Below the pieces are notes generated by a model, which ran no database searches, was not told the origin of the DNA, and worked only from the letters and a program-made list of their open reading frames with translations. 64,000 bases of DNA from Pyrus communis. Taxonomy: Eukaryota > Streptophyta > Magnoliopsida > Rosales > Rosaceae. A program made the position numbers and the translations under genes. The stretch covers positions 16,062,723-16,126,722 of the forward strand of contig NC_084804.1 in assembly GCF_963583255.1 (NCBI RefSeq). Direction: 5' to 3'. Positions 30,309 through 40,049 of this stretch are shown in pieces (position 1 is the first letter of the stretch; each line of letters starts with the position of its first letter).

Positions 30309-30890
30309 TCATTGATCAGGTGGAGCCTCATCACTCGAAGGAACTCCAGGAAGAAGAGGCGCCGGAGGTTGATTGTTTGGAGTCTTAACACTCGATAAGA
30401 CTCTAGAGATTGAAGGCAATAGGTGCCTCTGGAGTAAAGCAACAAACATCTGATGGTCACTCTGAATCCGACTTTCGGATTCCTGAAGCTGGTCAAGCTT
30501 TCTCTTCATGCTCGTTGAGTAACTATTGGCAAGCATGTGCAACTCTCTATTCTCGTGCTGGAGTCCTCTAATCTCTTGCTTAAGGCTCGCCACCTCAACC
30601 ATCAAGGATTCAACCTGGCGAGTTCGAGCAAGAAGACGTTAGCCCATGTTTGATATAGAGCTCGCACACTGAACACTAAAAGCCAAAGAGTCTTGAACAG
30701 CTAGCTCATCAGACCGCTTGGAAAAGATCCTGTTATCTTTTGGGGTGAGAAGATTTCTAGCAACCACCGTGGCGGTTATGTCGTTCTTCATCACAAAGTC
30801 CCTAACTGTTAGAGGACTACTAGAGGATAAGAAAGATGGGTGCCATATGTTGTCTTGAGAAGACGTGTCAGCGTCTTCCTCAACATTCAA
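30309..30890 (-). pseudogene. Second antisense ORF of the Tat element, coiled-coil protein
   Basis: One minus-strand frame of about 193 codons, starting MNVEEDADTSSQDNIWHP, is interrupted by a single stop near 30640. The second half is a clear heptad coiled coil (VASLKQEIRGLQHENRELHM, then MKRKLDQLQESESRI), ending in a Pro-rich tail and a stop at 30309. Hydrophobic residues fall every three or four positions. I recognise no named family. It has the same orientation as the PMD-like gene and could be a separate protein or a distant exon of that gene. The near-intact frame argues against chance. Confidence 0.6.
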
Positions 30891-31095
30891 ATCAAGATAA
30901 TGGTCAAATGGGCAAGCTATTTGCAGGAATGATGAAGGAAGAAGAGGTCGTGTAAATAGAGTTCTTAAAAATACAAAAGGAGGGAAATTCCTACAGGCAG
31001 CAACTCTCTAAGTGTGTTTTTGGAACACGATTAATGCCTCTATAAAAAAAGAAGAGGTAACAGGGCCTATTTAGAAATCGAGGAGGCAGCATAGT

Positions 31096-31232
31096 CGTTC
31101 AGAAATCAAAGAGGCACCTCTCTAAAAGTCGGGCCGCTTGTTCAGAAATCAAAGAGGCAATAAGGCCACTTGTTCAGAAATCGAAGAGGCAACAAGGCCA
31201 CTTGTTCAGAAATCGAAGAGGCACCGCTCTTC
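31096..31232. repeat. 32-bp tandem repeats in the Tat 3' region
   Basis: Units gttcagaaatcgaagaggca plus aaaggccactt-like spacer start at 31140, 31172 and 31204 (32-bp period). A diverged unit lies at 31096. Confidence 0.85.
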
Positions 31233-31599
31233 GAATTTCAAAAAACCGACTTTTCTGGATTTGTCATCACCTTCCACACGCAACCTCAGCTTTGCAGAAA
31301 TCACGGGCAACTTTGTCAAAGATTTCTGACAAAGTTGAAAACACGTGAATCTTACTATTTCAATTACCCAACGATTGCTGACAAGAGTAAAGGAATAGCG
31401 CCACTACTGGCTATTGGGAAATTCCTATATATATCGACCTTCGTCCTCCAGAGCAAGGCAGACCTGCAAAAAAAATGCCCAACCCTTCCTCACCTTTGAG
31501 AGTACACTCCCAACAAAGCCTCTCAAAATGCTCAGTTTTCTTCCTTTCTGGGAATACCCTTGCAAACAAATGACACCAAAGAAAAAGTATCACGTATCA

Positions 31600-32270
31600 T
31601 CAGGGTTGAAAGCAAAAGTATCTCATATCATGCTTTTTCCCTGTCTTTTCCTTTGCCTTTGCTCTTACCTGTAGGAAAAGGGGAAAGAGAGTGATCAGTC
31701 AGAACCTGAAATCAAACTTCCGACCTGGAACTGATTGCCTGGAACCTTTGCCTGGTTGCTTACCTTGCATTGCTCTCGAGTACTCATCATCACTGAGAAG
31801 TAATGTTCTGAAGAACCATTTAAATGCAAAGGGTGTATTCAACTCCTACATTAGGAACAAATATGGCAAGAGATTGAAGCATAAGGATCAATGATGAGCT
31901 GAAACAAATCATTATAGCACGACGCCCTTCCCTGCAAAATGGCATAATCCAGATAGAGGAGTTTAAGTTAAAACAAAGCTTAGCATCGTTGCTCTAATCA
32001 AAGAGCTCAAAAAGCTTCAACAACCTTTCACTGGCACCATCGCCGAAGAGCAAAGCCTCGATGTGCAACGCTGTCAAATCACCACCACTTCTTCGAAAGC
32101 AAGAGTTTCTCATATCGTGCTTTTTCCCTGTCCTTTTCTTTGTCCTTGTTCTTACCTGCAGGATAAAGAGAAAGAAAGCAATAATTCGGAACTTGAAGTC
32201 AAACTTCCAGTCAGGAACCGACTGCCTGGAACCCTTCCCTGATTGCTTACCTAGCATCGCTCTGCTGGGG
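31600..32270. repeat. Direct repeat pair of about 190 bp in the Tat 3' region
   Basis: Segments 31600-31795 and 32088-32265 match: atcatgctttttccctgtc, gctcttacctg(c/t)agga, aaatcaaacttccgacc and gattgcttacct-like text in the same order. The 290 bp between them contains no gene. Confidence 0.75.
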
Positions 32271-32489
32271 AAATAGACAAGGCAGCAAAAGATACCACAT
32301 TTGCCTGGAGAACAAATGAGGCAAACAAAAATGATACATTGAAGCATGTGGAGACAAGCACAACAAAACACGTGCTGATTCATCTCCTAACCCTCTTCAA
32401 TATGAATTGGAAAGATTGAACAAATAAACAGGCCATCATCACCTCGCACTTGCCTGCCATATGTCCGAATCGTGAGAACGCTCGTGGTC

Positions 32490-32955
32490 CAATTTCATTC
32501 AAGATCAAGCCTCGACGGCCCTTAAAGAAATCACAAGTCCTGTTTAAGATCAAATGTCCACTACCCTTAAATCAATTTCAGCTCCAGATAAAAGAAGTAA
32601 ATTTAGACATTTGGTGCAACTCTAGCAGAAGAAACCCCCCATCCCAGTTCAAGAATGAGCATGTGGAAAGTCAACGATTAGAGGAAACCAGAAAATCCTC
32701 CAACCCAGTTCAAGATCAAAGCTGTGGAAAGTCAACAAGTGCAAAGATCTACCACGTGAAGCTCCTTGTGGTCCAATTTCATTCAAGATCAAGCCTCGAC
32801 GGCCCTTGAAGAAATTTCAAACAAAGTTCAAGAACAAGCCTCAACGGCCCTTGAAAAAAAACTTTCAGCCCAATTCAAGATCAAGCTTCAAAAGCCCTTG
32901 AAGAAATTTCCAGTACATTTCAAGATCAAGCTTCGACGACCCTTGGATCGACATC
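32490..32955. repeat. Interspersed 'aagatcaagcctcgacggccc' repeats before the 3' LTR
   Basis: At least five diverged copies lie at about 32503, 32783, 32828, 32874 and 32919, spaced about 45 bp in the last group. They match the repeats inside both LTRs. Confidence 0.85.
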
Positions 32956-33032
32956 TACATTAAGGGACTTCAAAATGCATCTCCAACACGTGACAAGCAC
33001 ATGTATGGGACGCGCCTTGAAGTGGGGGCATT

Positions 33033-33739
33033 TGTAGACATCTAAATTTCAGTGAAATGAATGTTAACCAAAAATAAAATTTCAATGCTCACGTGTCACA
33101 TAAATTTTACACGTAGCGTGTGACTCAACGAAAAATCGAAATGAATCGAAAAAGTCATCAAATAGGACATGTGGCAACACCTGGCAGAAATGATTTATTT
33201 CATCTGAATATTATATTCAAAATTAGGCCTTGAAAATTTCTATAAATAGAAGCCAATTTTATTCATTTCATTTCACCAATTCACATGACACCAAAACCTT
33301 GAAGCTTTGAAACTCTAAAGCTCTCAAGCAAATTCCAAAAGATCAAGAAAGCCTTCTTCATTCTTCGTCAAATCCTCCTTCAAGATCAAGCCCTGACGGC
33401 CATTAAAGAAATCCACACAACCATTATTCAAAGATCAAGCCCCAACGGCCCTTGAAGAAGCTCCCACTTGTTCATCATGAGATCAAGCCCCAACGGCCCT
33501 TTGGATCAACAACTTCAAGATCAAACCCCGACGGCCCTTGAAGAAACTTCCAATTGTTCATCCAAGATCAAGCCTCGACAGCCCTTGGATCAACAACACG
33601 TCAACAAACCAACATCTTACGGAGATCGAATCAGATGACCAAATTACAAAGAGATTGTAACCCCAAAATCATTAATACAAAATATTACTTTGTACATGTG
33701 TTCTTGTCTCGTTCGTTGTCAGGAAAATTCGTGTTTACA
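33033..33739 (+). repeat. 3' LTR of the Tat element
   Basis: A 707-bp LTR, colinear with 15233-15934, with the TATA box at 33241-33248. It is followed by TSD agaag (33740-33744) and then copia-2 integrase sequence. Confidence 0.93.
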
Positions 33740-33744
33740 AGAAG

Positions 33745-35220
33745 AAAAAGGAAGTTTACTAAATTTGCCTTCTAAACAACTCTGACAAACAATAGGTGAC
33801 ACATCTGGTTTAATAGCAACTTTAGACTTTCTAAGTATAAGAGAGACTATGGGATTCGAAGGGTGACCTAGTCTGCAATGCCATAAGGTTGAATTCACAA
33901 TATGTCCAAGAAGAGAAATAGCTTGATTAGCTTGTAGGTGAGGTGAAGAACCTACTGATAAGCCAGGAAAAGAAGGAATTAGTTACAGTCCATTGTTGCA
34001 TAGCCCTTTATACAAGATTCTCCTTGTGATTTTATCTTGAATCCAAAAACAATAAGCATCGAATATTAACCAACAATTGTTGTCAAGACATATTCTATGA
34101 ACTGACAACAAATCATGAGACAATTTGGGAATGTAAAGAACATAATTCAATTTGAAAGATTGTGAAGATGGTCGAATTAGTGAATTCCCAATATGAGAAA
34201 CTTGCAAACCTTCCCCATTCGCAATTTGAGCAGTCTCATTATGTGGATATGGAGAGGCCAGAGACAAATTGCTTAGATCATTTTTCATGTGATTGGTTGC
34301 ACTGGAATCCATCAAACAAACTTGTGGGGAGGCAGAATTGGACATGGCAGGAGCATAGGAAGTAGAAGCATTTATATAAGTAGGGGCATATGCCTGAGAA
34401 CTTGCCATATGTGCAGAAGAGTTAAGATTTGGTGTACCAATTGAAGAGGACATATTAGGAGAGACCATATGCATCATAGAAGGCATATTAGAAGCATTCA
34501 TCATAGAGGGCATATACAAAGGCTGTATATATCCAGGAAAAGTAGCTTGGATAACAGTCATCTGCAAGTAATTGAGCACGAAATTCTTTAAGAGGAATCA
34601 CATTCTCTCTGCCACGAATTACACATTGAAATGTGTTATACTCCGCAGGCAAACCATTCAAAGCCAAGATAACAATGTCCTCATCTTCAAAATTAACCCC
34701 TGCAGCTGCAAGATAGTCCCTTGTTTCTTTAATCCGTTGAAGATACTGAGTGACAGAATATGGCCCTTTCTTGATAGTCTGAAGATCAAACTTGAGTTGA
34801 AAGATTGAAGTCTTGCTAACAATGGAAAAATGTTCTTGAAGACGAACCCATAAATCTCTAGCACTGGTACTCCTAATTGCATAAGAAATGGCTACAGACG
34901 ATAAGGTTGCAGTAATAAGCTACATAAGAGCCCTATCATGCATCTTCCACACTTTGTAATCATCTGACTCAATTCTTGAACCAATACCCATTGATGAAAC
35001 TTCAAAATCACTGGAAGAAATAGACGAAAATTGAGGAAGGCAGCAAGTCGAACCATCAACAAAGCCCATGATCCCATAACCTTCAACCAACAATTGCATC
35101 TGAAAATGCCATTGAAGATAGTTGGAATCATCCAACTTAACCGACACAGAGGATGATACAAAAGAAATCAACCTATTAATCGGAGACTACAAGATTTGCA
35201 ATTGAGAAGCAGTAACCATT
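33745..35220 (-). pseudogene. copia-2 gag, protease and integrase N-terminus
   Basis: The minus-strand start is at 35220 (MVTASQLQIL), with an early stop. Gag segments LDDSNYLQWHFQMQLL (about 35120) and DLWVRLQEHFS (about 34860) are typical of copia gag, followed by YLQRIKETRDYLAA (about 34740). A Met/Ser/Ala-rich linker precedes the protease signature LMDSSATNHM (about 34300), where active copies have D-S-G-A: the Gly is now Ser. The GAG-pre-integrase zinc region follows to the Tat insertion. Stops and frameshifts occur at 34918 and near 34600. Confidence 0.88.
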
Positions 35221-35390
35221 GTGAAGAATTTTCGCTAAGGAATCAAACCAAACTCTTGGTGTGCAAGAACCACCCAACTGAAGCGAAGAACTGAGGAAGG
35301 AAGAGAAACACCTAGAAAATCACAGAGAGATGAAAGATTAAGCAGAAGCACAGAAAACCAGAATCGAAGAAGCTGTCTAAGCTACTCGGG

Positions 35391-35402
35391 CGATTGATAC
35401 CA
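35391..35402 (-). other. Primer binding site of copia-2
   Basis: The minus strand reads TGGTATCAATCG directly after the 5' LTR. The first eight bases match the complement of initiator Met tRNA. Confidence 0.7.
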
Positions 35403-35480
35403 TGTTAACCGTAGTACTACAAAGCTTAATATAGAACAGAGAAGATTAGATAGAATTATGAAGAAGAAAATCGAAGAAGA

Positions 35481-35531
<51 letters not shown>

Positions 35532-35724
35532 CTTGCATATATTTCCCTTAATAAATCAGATCAATACAATCACACATATATCTAGTGTAAGATTCTGTTA
35601 CAATCTTATCCTTATCTTCTAACTCCATACAACTTGGACTAACTAACTAACCAACTCTTGTAATCTAGCTTTTCACACATTGACAGATGTCATAATCCTA
35701 ATGACTTGAGTATATACTCTAACA
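35403..35724 (-). repeat. 5' LTR of copia-2
   Basis: A 322-bp LTR: TGTTAACC at 35403 and CTCTAACA ending at 35724 (plus-strand reading), giving TGTTAGAG...GGTTAACA on the minus strand. It includes a (GA)n microsatellite at about 35494-35527. The partner LTR is absent from the window. Confidence 0.82.
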
Positions 35725-36379
35725 TGCTTCTGGGTTTAATTATTATACCCTTTCTACTTTTCTTAACTCAGGGAGGGCAAAATAATAAAAGAGTTAACTA
35801 TGGTTATATTTAACAGACAAAAGTCTAAAAGAGTGAGTAGCAAAAGTACACCCAAAATTTAGAACTTCTCTTCGGCAATCCATTTATCAAGTTGATTACA
35901 AAAAGCAGTCATTTGTCTTATTTACAAAATATCTATCATAACCCAATCATCAAAAAATGAAATTTTAACTTGACCCCATGCATGAAATATTAAAAATTTG
36001 GGAGCAGGAAAAGATAAAACAAGCATTGCTGTATAACCAAGAAACTACACGTGATGATGAGGATTGACAGGTAATCGTAATCAATGGCGTAAATGTGTAC
36101 AGTGGGCCGGCTCCAAAAGGTACTCACGTGTGCACAAGCGTGAAGCGGCCTCCTTTTGTCTTCTGGAGAGGTAGGCATGCCTAACTGAGAGGCTTTATCT
36201 TTGCGTTCCTCTCTAAATAATTCACATTACACAATGCAAATATGAATTTTGCATGAATATTTAAACCATGGCCCCTCGTGCGGCCCCATCACTAACTACT
36301 AGTTTTGCACATGAAGCAAGTCTCACTGGCTAATGACTTGGAGATATAAGTTATGATCGAGTTAAATTAATTGGGTAAT
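35725..36379. other. Intergenic DNA upstream of gene 1
   Basis: No supported gene or repeat. Short open frames are chance. Confidence 0.5.
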
Positions 36380-36384
36380 GAGTT

Positions 36385-36465
36385 GGAGCTTGTGTTGGTG
36401 TTGGGGAACATTGCATGAACACCGCTGATAGTGTCGTAGATCGAAATCGAAATCATGCTATAGCT
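36385..36465 (+). promoter_or_regulatory. DUF241 upstream element, gene 1 copy
   Basis: The text tgagttggagcttgtgttgg, ggggaacattgcatgaacac and gatcgaaatcgaaatcatgc matches the blocks before genes 2 and 3. It lies about 210-290 bp 5' of the start codon. A TATA-like tatatat (36532-36538) follows. Confidence 0.5.
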
Positions 36466-36531
36466 CGTTGATATGTGATAGGATAAGATGCTTTATGTCT
36501 CCCTACCCTTTTGAGTCTTTGTATGCCCCAT

Positions 36532-36538
36532 TATATAT
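36532..36538 (+). promoter_or_regulatory. Probable TATA box of gene 1
   Basis: TATATAT, 138 bp upstream of the ATG, leaving a 5' UTR of roughly 100 bases that contains the (TC)22 tract. Confidence 0.45.
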
Positions 36539-36606
36539 GTATAGTAGGTGTCGAAGGAAAGCATAAGCAAATTTCAAACTGCTAAACTGAACTTCAAGCT
36601 TTCAAA

Positions 36607-36610
<4 letters not shown>

Positions 36611-36654
<44 letters not shown>
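36611..36654. repeat. (TC)22 microsatellite in the gene 1 leader
   Basis: 44 bp of uninterrupted TC ending 21 bp before the start codon. Pyrimidine tracts in plant leaders can affect expression; here it is also a likely polymorphic marker. Confidence 0.95.
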
Positions 36655-36657
<3 letters not shown>

Positions 36658-36675
36658 AGCAAAGGAAAAAAAAAA

Positions 36676-37587
36676 ATGGCTTCAGCCTCATCTTTAAACT
36701 CTAAATCCAACTACCATATTCGTTCGATCAGCTTGCCTTCGAAACCACACCCGCTATTTCAACAATGTGAAGATCATTTGTTGAGAATAGCAGCTTCTGA
36801 TGTCTCCTCTTCGTTTTCATCATCATCGATAAGCCACAGATTGAGTAGCCTTTTGGATTTGCACAACTGTGTGAATGAGTTGTTTCAGTTGCCCCTCACC
36901 CAAGAAGCTTTTGTCCGGGAGCGAAATGAGAAATGGGTGGATGAGCTTTTGGATGGTTCTCTTAGGCTCTTGGATGTGTGTACAGCAGCCAAAGATGCCT
37001 TGATACACACAAAGGAATGCGTACGTGAAATTCAATCGATCATGCGCAGAAGAAGGGGAGGCATAAGCGGGTTCACTAACGAGGTTAGGAAATACTCAGC
37101 CTCAAGGAAGGTGGTCAAGAAGGCTATCTGCAAGGCCCTGGGGACTTTGAGGAGTTCTCAGAAGAAAGGCACCTTCTCTTCCACGAACAAAGACAATGTA
37201 GCCGTGGCTTTAATTAGCGCGTTGAGAGAGGTTGAAGCAGTCACTCTCACAGTGTTTGAGTCCCTTTTGTCCTTCATCTCCGGAGCAAAGTCACAATCAA
37301 AGATGAGTGGCTGGTCTTTCGTTTCAAAGCTTATGCTTACCAAAAAGGTTGCTTGTGATGAAGAAGATCAAGCCGATTTAAATGAGTTTGCTGATGTAGA
37401 TGCTGCACTGAACTCCCTTTTATGTCAAGAGGCAGGCAAATCTGACAACGCGGTCGACAGTGAGAATGTGCAAAGAGAGCTGCAACAATTGGAACTGTGC
37501 AGTCAGGATCTTGAAGACGGACTCGAAGGTCTGTTCAGGCGATTAATCAAGAATAGAGTTTCCCTTCTTAATACTCTCAGCAACTAA
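36676..37587 (+). CDS. DUF241 / BYPASS1-related protein, gene 1 (303 aa)
   Basis: A single-exon gene coding for a full-length member of the plant DUF241 family (PF03087). The N-terminus carries the conserved LPSKPHP motif (residues 20-26) and a Ser-rich linker (44-53). The central signature EKWVDELLDGSLRLLDVC (85-102) and the basic KVVKKAICKAL helix (145-155) follow. Next come the REVEAVTLTVFESLLSFISG helix (184-203), GWSFVSKLM (212-220), an acidic stretch (228-243) and a C-terminal coiled coil (263-299). There is no signal peptide or membrane segment. Biochemical function is unknown. The namesake BYPASS1 limits production of a root-derived mobile signal, but that role should not be transferred to this paralog. 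It is the most divergent intact member here, with a longer N-terminus and an extra 20-residue insert near 250. No frame damage is seen. The first ATG follows an A-rich stretch and the family's usual MA start. Confidence 0.93.
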   Translation: MASASSLNSKSNYHIRSISLPSKPHPLFQQCEDHLLRIAASDVSSSFSSSSISHRLSSLLDLHNCVNELFQLPLTQEAFVRERNEKWVDELLDGSLRLLDVCTAAKDALIHTKECVREIQSIMRRRRGGISGFTNEVRKYSASRKVVKKAICKALGTLRSSQKKGTFSSTNKDNVAVALISALREVEAVTLTVFESLLSFISGAKSQSKMSGWSFVSKLMLTKKVACDEEDQADLNEFADVDAALNSLLCQEAGKSDNAVDSENVQRELQQLELCSQDLEDGLEGLFRRLIKNRVSLLNTLSN

Positions 37588-38920
37588 TTGTAAAACTTTG
37601 GCTGCACTATCATGAATATCCAGATTTTTGTTGCCCTAGAAGCTAGGTCTTTGTACATGAATGAAATATACATGTATTGTCATTTCTAATACAAAATGAT
37701 ATACTCTTTTGCTTAAATTTCCACTGCTCTTGTTCTCTCTTTAAAAGCATTATTTTTTGGATCATGAGTTCATGCAAGCTCTAAAATTAACATTAATCTT
37801 CGGTTTGCCTTCTCAATTTTTCAATTACGGTGCTGTGCATGGTATCCATGTAGTAAAATTGATTTAGAAAAGAACGTCCTTTTAGTCCAATTAAAAGATG
37901 AAAATAATTAACTGTAGGTCTATCAAAAGCTTTGTTAACTAATGCTATCATTATCCCCTGCAGCAGAAGCTCTCGTAACTACAATTAAGTCAATTATGTT
38001 CTTTCATTTAGCTTATGAGAGAGGTAGAGTTTTAGGAGATTTCGAGATTTCGATTGAGATCATATGGGATTTCTTTAAGCAAATTATATGAAGTTGCAAG
38101 GCTGTCAAGATTCCAAACTTGTCTCAAGGGAGATAATAGGTAATAATTAAACAGTCAACTAATGCTATTATTCATCTCACATAATTTAAGCACCAAGCGT
38201 ATCCTAGCTGTCTTTCAGTTAGAAGGACAACAGGATAATTTGGCATGCTATCTCAGCATCTAAAGAGAGACTTGCATGAAATTAGAGACGCCGATGCAGG
38301 CAAACATATCAAGTGTCACTGTGCATTTGAACTTTTTCAAATAGCGTCGTCGCATGATAATTTGGGACACCAAAACTTTGGTGTCAGTGCATCATGTAAG
38401 TTTTTTTCCTGCCTCTAAACGTTTTTTTTATTAACAAAATAGAAACTTAAAAAACGTTTCAAGAAAAATAATAGTGACTAATTAAAAAGAGGTGTCAAGA
38501 TATGATGTTGCTTCCTTCTTGAAATGCAATCATTTTGAAATCCATAAAATCCACGTGATTTTTTCATCAGTCAAAGTTTTTCTTGCATGTATTCTTGGTT
38601 GAATGTGGAACTTATTTAAATTGCTTGTTGGTGAAATGTGAATAAAATTTGCCCAAGTTGTGGGGTTCTTTGGCTAGTTGGTGCATACAGTAAACACAAC
38701 CAGATATGAAGATTGCAGGAACTTCACATCGACGCTCTAGGAAGTTTTCTGTGACAAGTAGTGAATAATGACATCTTAATATAAATTAATCGATTATCGA
38801 CACGAAAGTTCACCTCAGCCGTATTTATAGATCTAATATCTTGGATTGCAGCGCAAATAACACTGAAACATGTTTTTTTACACGTGCAGACGAGTAACAC
38901 ACTGTTATTTCTGCTGCATG
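37588..38920. other. Intergenic DNA downstream of gene 1
   Basis: The first 100 bp probably includes the gene 1 3' UTR (tgaatgaaatatac at about 37660, no perfect AATAAA). The rest is AT-rich with no supported feature. Confidence 0.5.
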
Positions 38921-38924
38921 AAAT

Positions 38925-39180
38925 AGAAGAGACAAAAGAAAATGTATAAATATATACATGGGGGAAGGCGCTAAAGAATACGTATCGCCTTTCGTGGATA
39001 TGAGGAAACGGTTTTAATCCACTCGTGCCCTTGTTTATTTTATCAGCATTGTTTAAAATATAATATGGTATGGACGACTCAGATGCTTAGCGATATGATT
39101 TTACATGTAAAAATAATTGGTTATGAGTTAAGATGCTAGGGATGGGGAGACATTGCTGAGATAACAATTTCAAATCAAAA
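38925..39180 (+). promoter_or_regulatory. Distal upstream block of psi3, separated from it by a TE stack
   Basis: The segments catgaaatagaagagacaaa, gactcagatgcttagcgat and ttatgagttaagatgctagg with gatggggagacattgctgag match, in order, 57870-58045 upstream of gene 3 and 51185-51290 plus 54470-54500 upstream of gene 2. The proximal half of this upstream region appears at 49395-49510, on the far side of the LINE/copia stack. Confidence 0.5.
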
Positions 39181-39665
39181 CCATATTGTATGGGAGAAGG
39201 TTTGAGAGATTCTCTTTGTTCCCCCGGGAGTCTTCTCTGTAGATTATGCAGATGCGGGCAAGCCGCGGAACAGTGGAAGAAGCTGAATCAGTAGAACGAA
39301 ATGTAGATTCAACTAAATTAACTTCTCTCTGGATCAAAAAGAAGGATGGCACAAATTACAATTGCAATGCTCGCGCTGTCTAATGCAGGTAGAAACTAGC
39401 AAATCAACAGGACGTACTAAATAACTAAAATCACATGGCAACACTTCTATTTATAGTGCTCGTGTTCTCTCTGTTTGGGGAGCAATCCAGTTCATCTAGT
39501 CTGCCACTTTACCATTTTTTAAGTTCATGCATATTGCATAGCTTGTCTGCTCCCTGCTTAATGAATCGTTGATCACCATAATTGTGATGAGGTGTTTTTT
39601 TTTTTTTTTTTTTTTTTTTTTTGAGTAAAAGACGGCATTTTGTATTCCATTCAGAAGCCAACAGA

Positions 39666-40049
39666 CTAACAATTACAATGGAGACAATCCTCCTCCAGAA
39701 GATCATACACAATGATTGGAGGGTGAACAAACCAAGTACACTCACCATCCGAATGGATGGCAAAGCGAGCTAACCTATGAGCAACATAGTTGCCTTGGCG
39801 GTGGAGATGGGAAGCAGTAGCTCCAGCGATCAAAAGAAGCAGTGACTTTGCATCCTCGATGATTGGCCCAGCTTGAGACAAATTCATTGAAGACACATTC
39901 AAGGCCAAAATGAGCCGGAGAGAATCACTCTCAAAGACAACATTATGAATTCCCCTTTCAACCACCAGCTCAAGCCCAACACGGATGGCCAATGCCTCCA
40001 CTTGGACGGGTGAAAAAAACATCAGCAAAATTCCTCGTTGCAGCTCCAC
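39666..40049 (-). pseudogene. LINE RNase H domain
   Basis: A clean 127-codon frame with the RNase H motifs EALAIRVGLEL (catalytic Glu), VVFESDSLRLILAL (Asp) and RQGNYVAHRLARFA (late Asn/His block). The first catalytic Asp lies in a stop-broken stretch upstream. In plant LINEs this domain follows the zinc-binding region. Confidence 0.88.

Larger units (their letters stand above)
15233..33739 (+). mobile_element. 18.5-kb Ty3/gypsy element of the Tat type
   Basis: LTRs of 702 and 707 bp (15233-15934, 33033-33739) begin TGTAGACATC and end GTGTTTACA. The TSD is AGAAG on both sides. Order: LTR, primer site, gag, protease, RT, RNase H, second RNase H, integrase (to about 25414), then 7.6 kb of 3' region with two antisense ORFs and several tandem repeats, polypurine tract aagtgggggca (about 33020-33030), LTR. 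The second RNase H after a degenerate first one, and the long 3' region with extra ORFs, are hallmarks of the Tat lineage. All ORFs are broken. The LTRs differ at about 10 of the first 220 bases by my hand alignment. Confidence 0.93.
14059..35724 (-). mobile_element. Ty1/copia element copia-2, 3'-truncated, split by the Tat element
   Basis: A minus-strand copia element runs from its 5' LTR (35403-35724) through primer site, gag, protease and integrase to the integrase-RT linker, then stops at the MITE near 14059. RT, RNase H and 3' LTR are absent. It is interrupted within integrase by the 18.5-kb Tat element (TSD agaag at 15228-15232 and 33740-33744). Joining 33745 to 15232 restores an open frame across the junction. 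Confidence 0.9.

Noticed and set aside
30639..30890. Independent short host gene
   Set aside because: It continues in frame with the coiled-coil ORF after one stop and lies within the Tat element.
39170..39352. 60-codon minus-strand ORF
   Set aside because: No family match; it overlaps a conserved upstream block.
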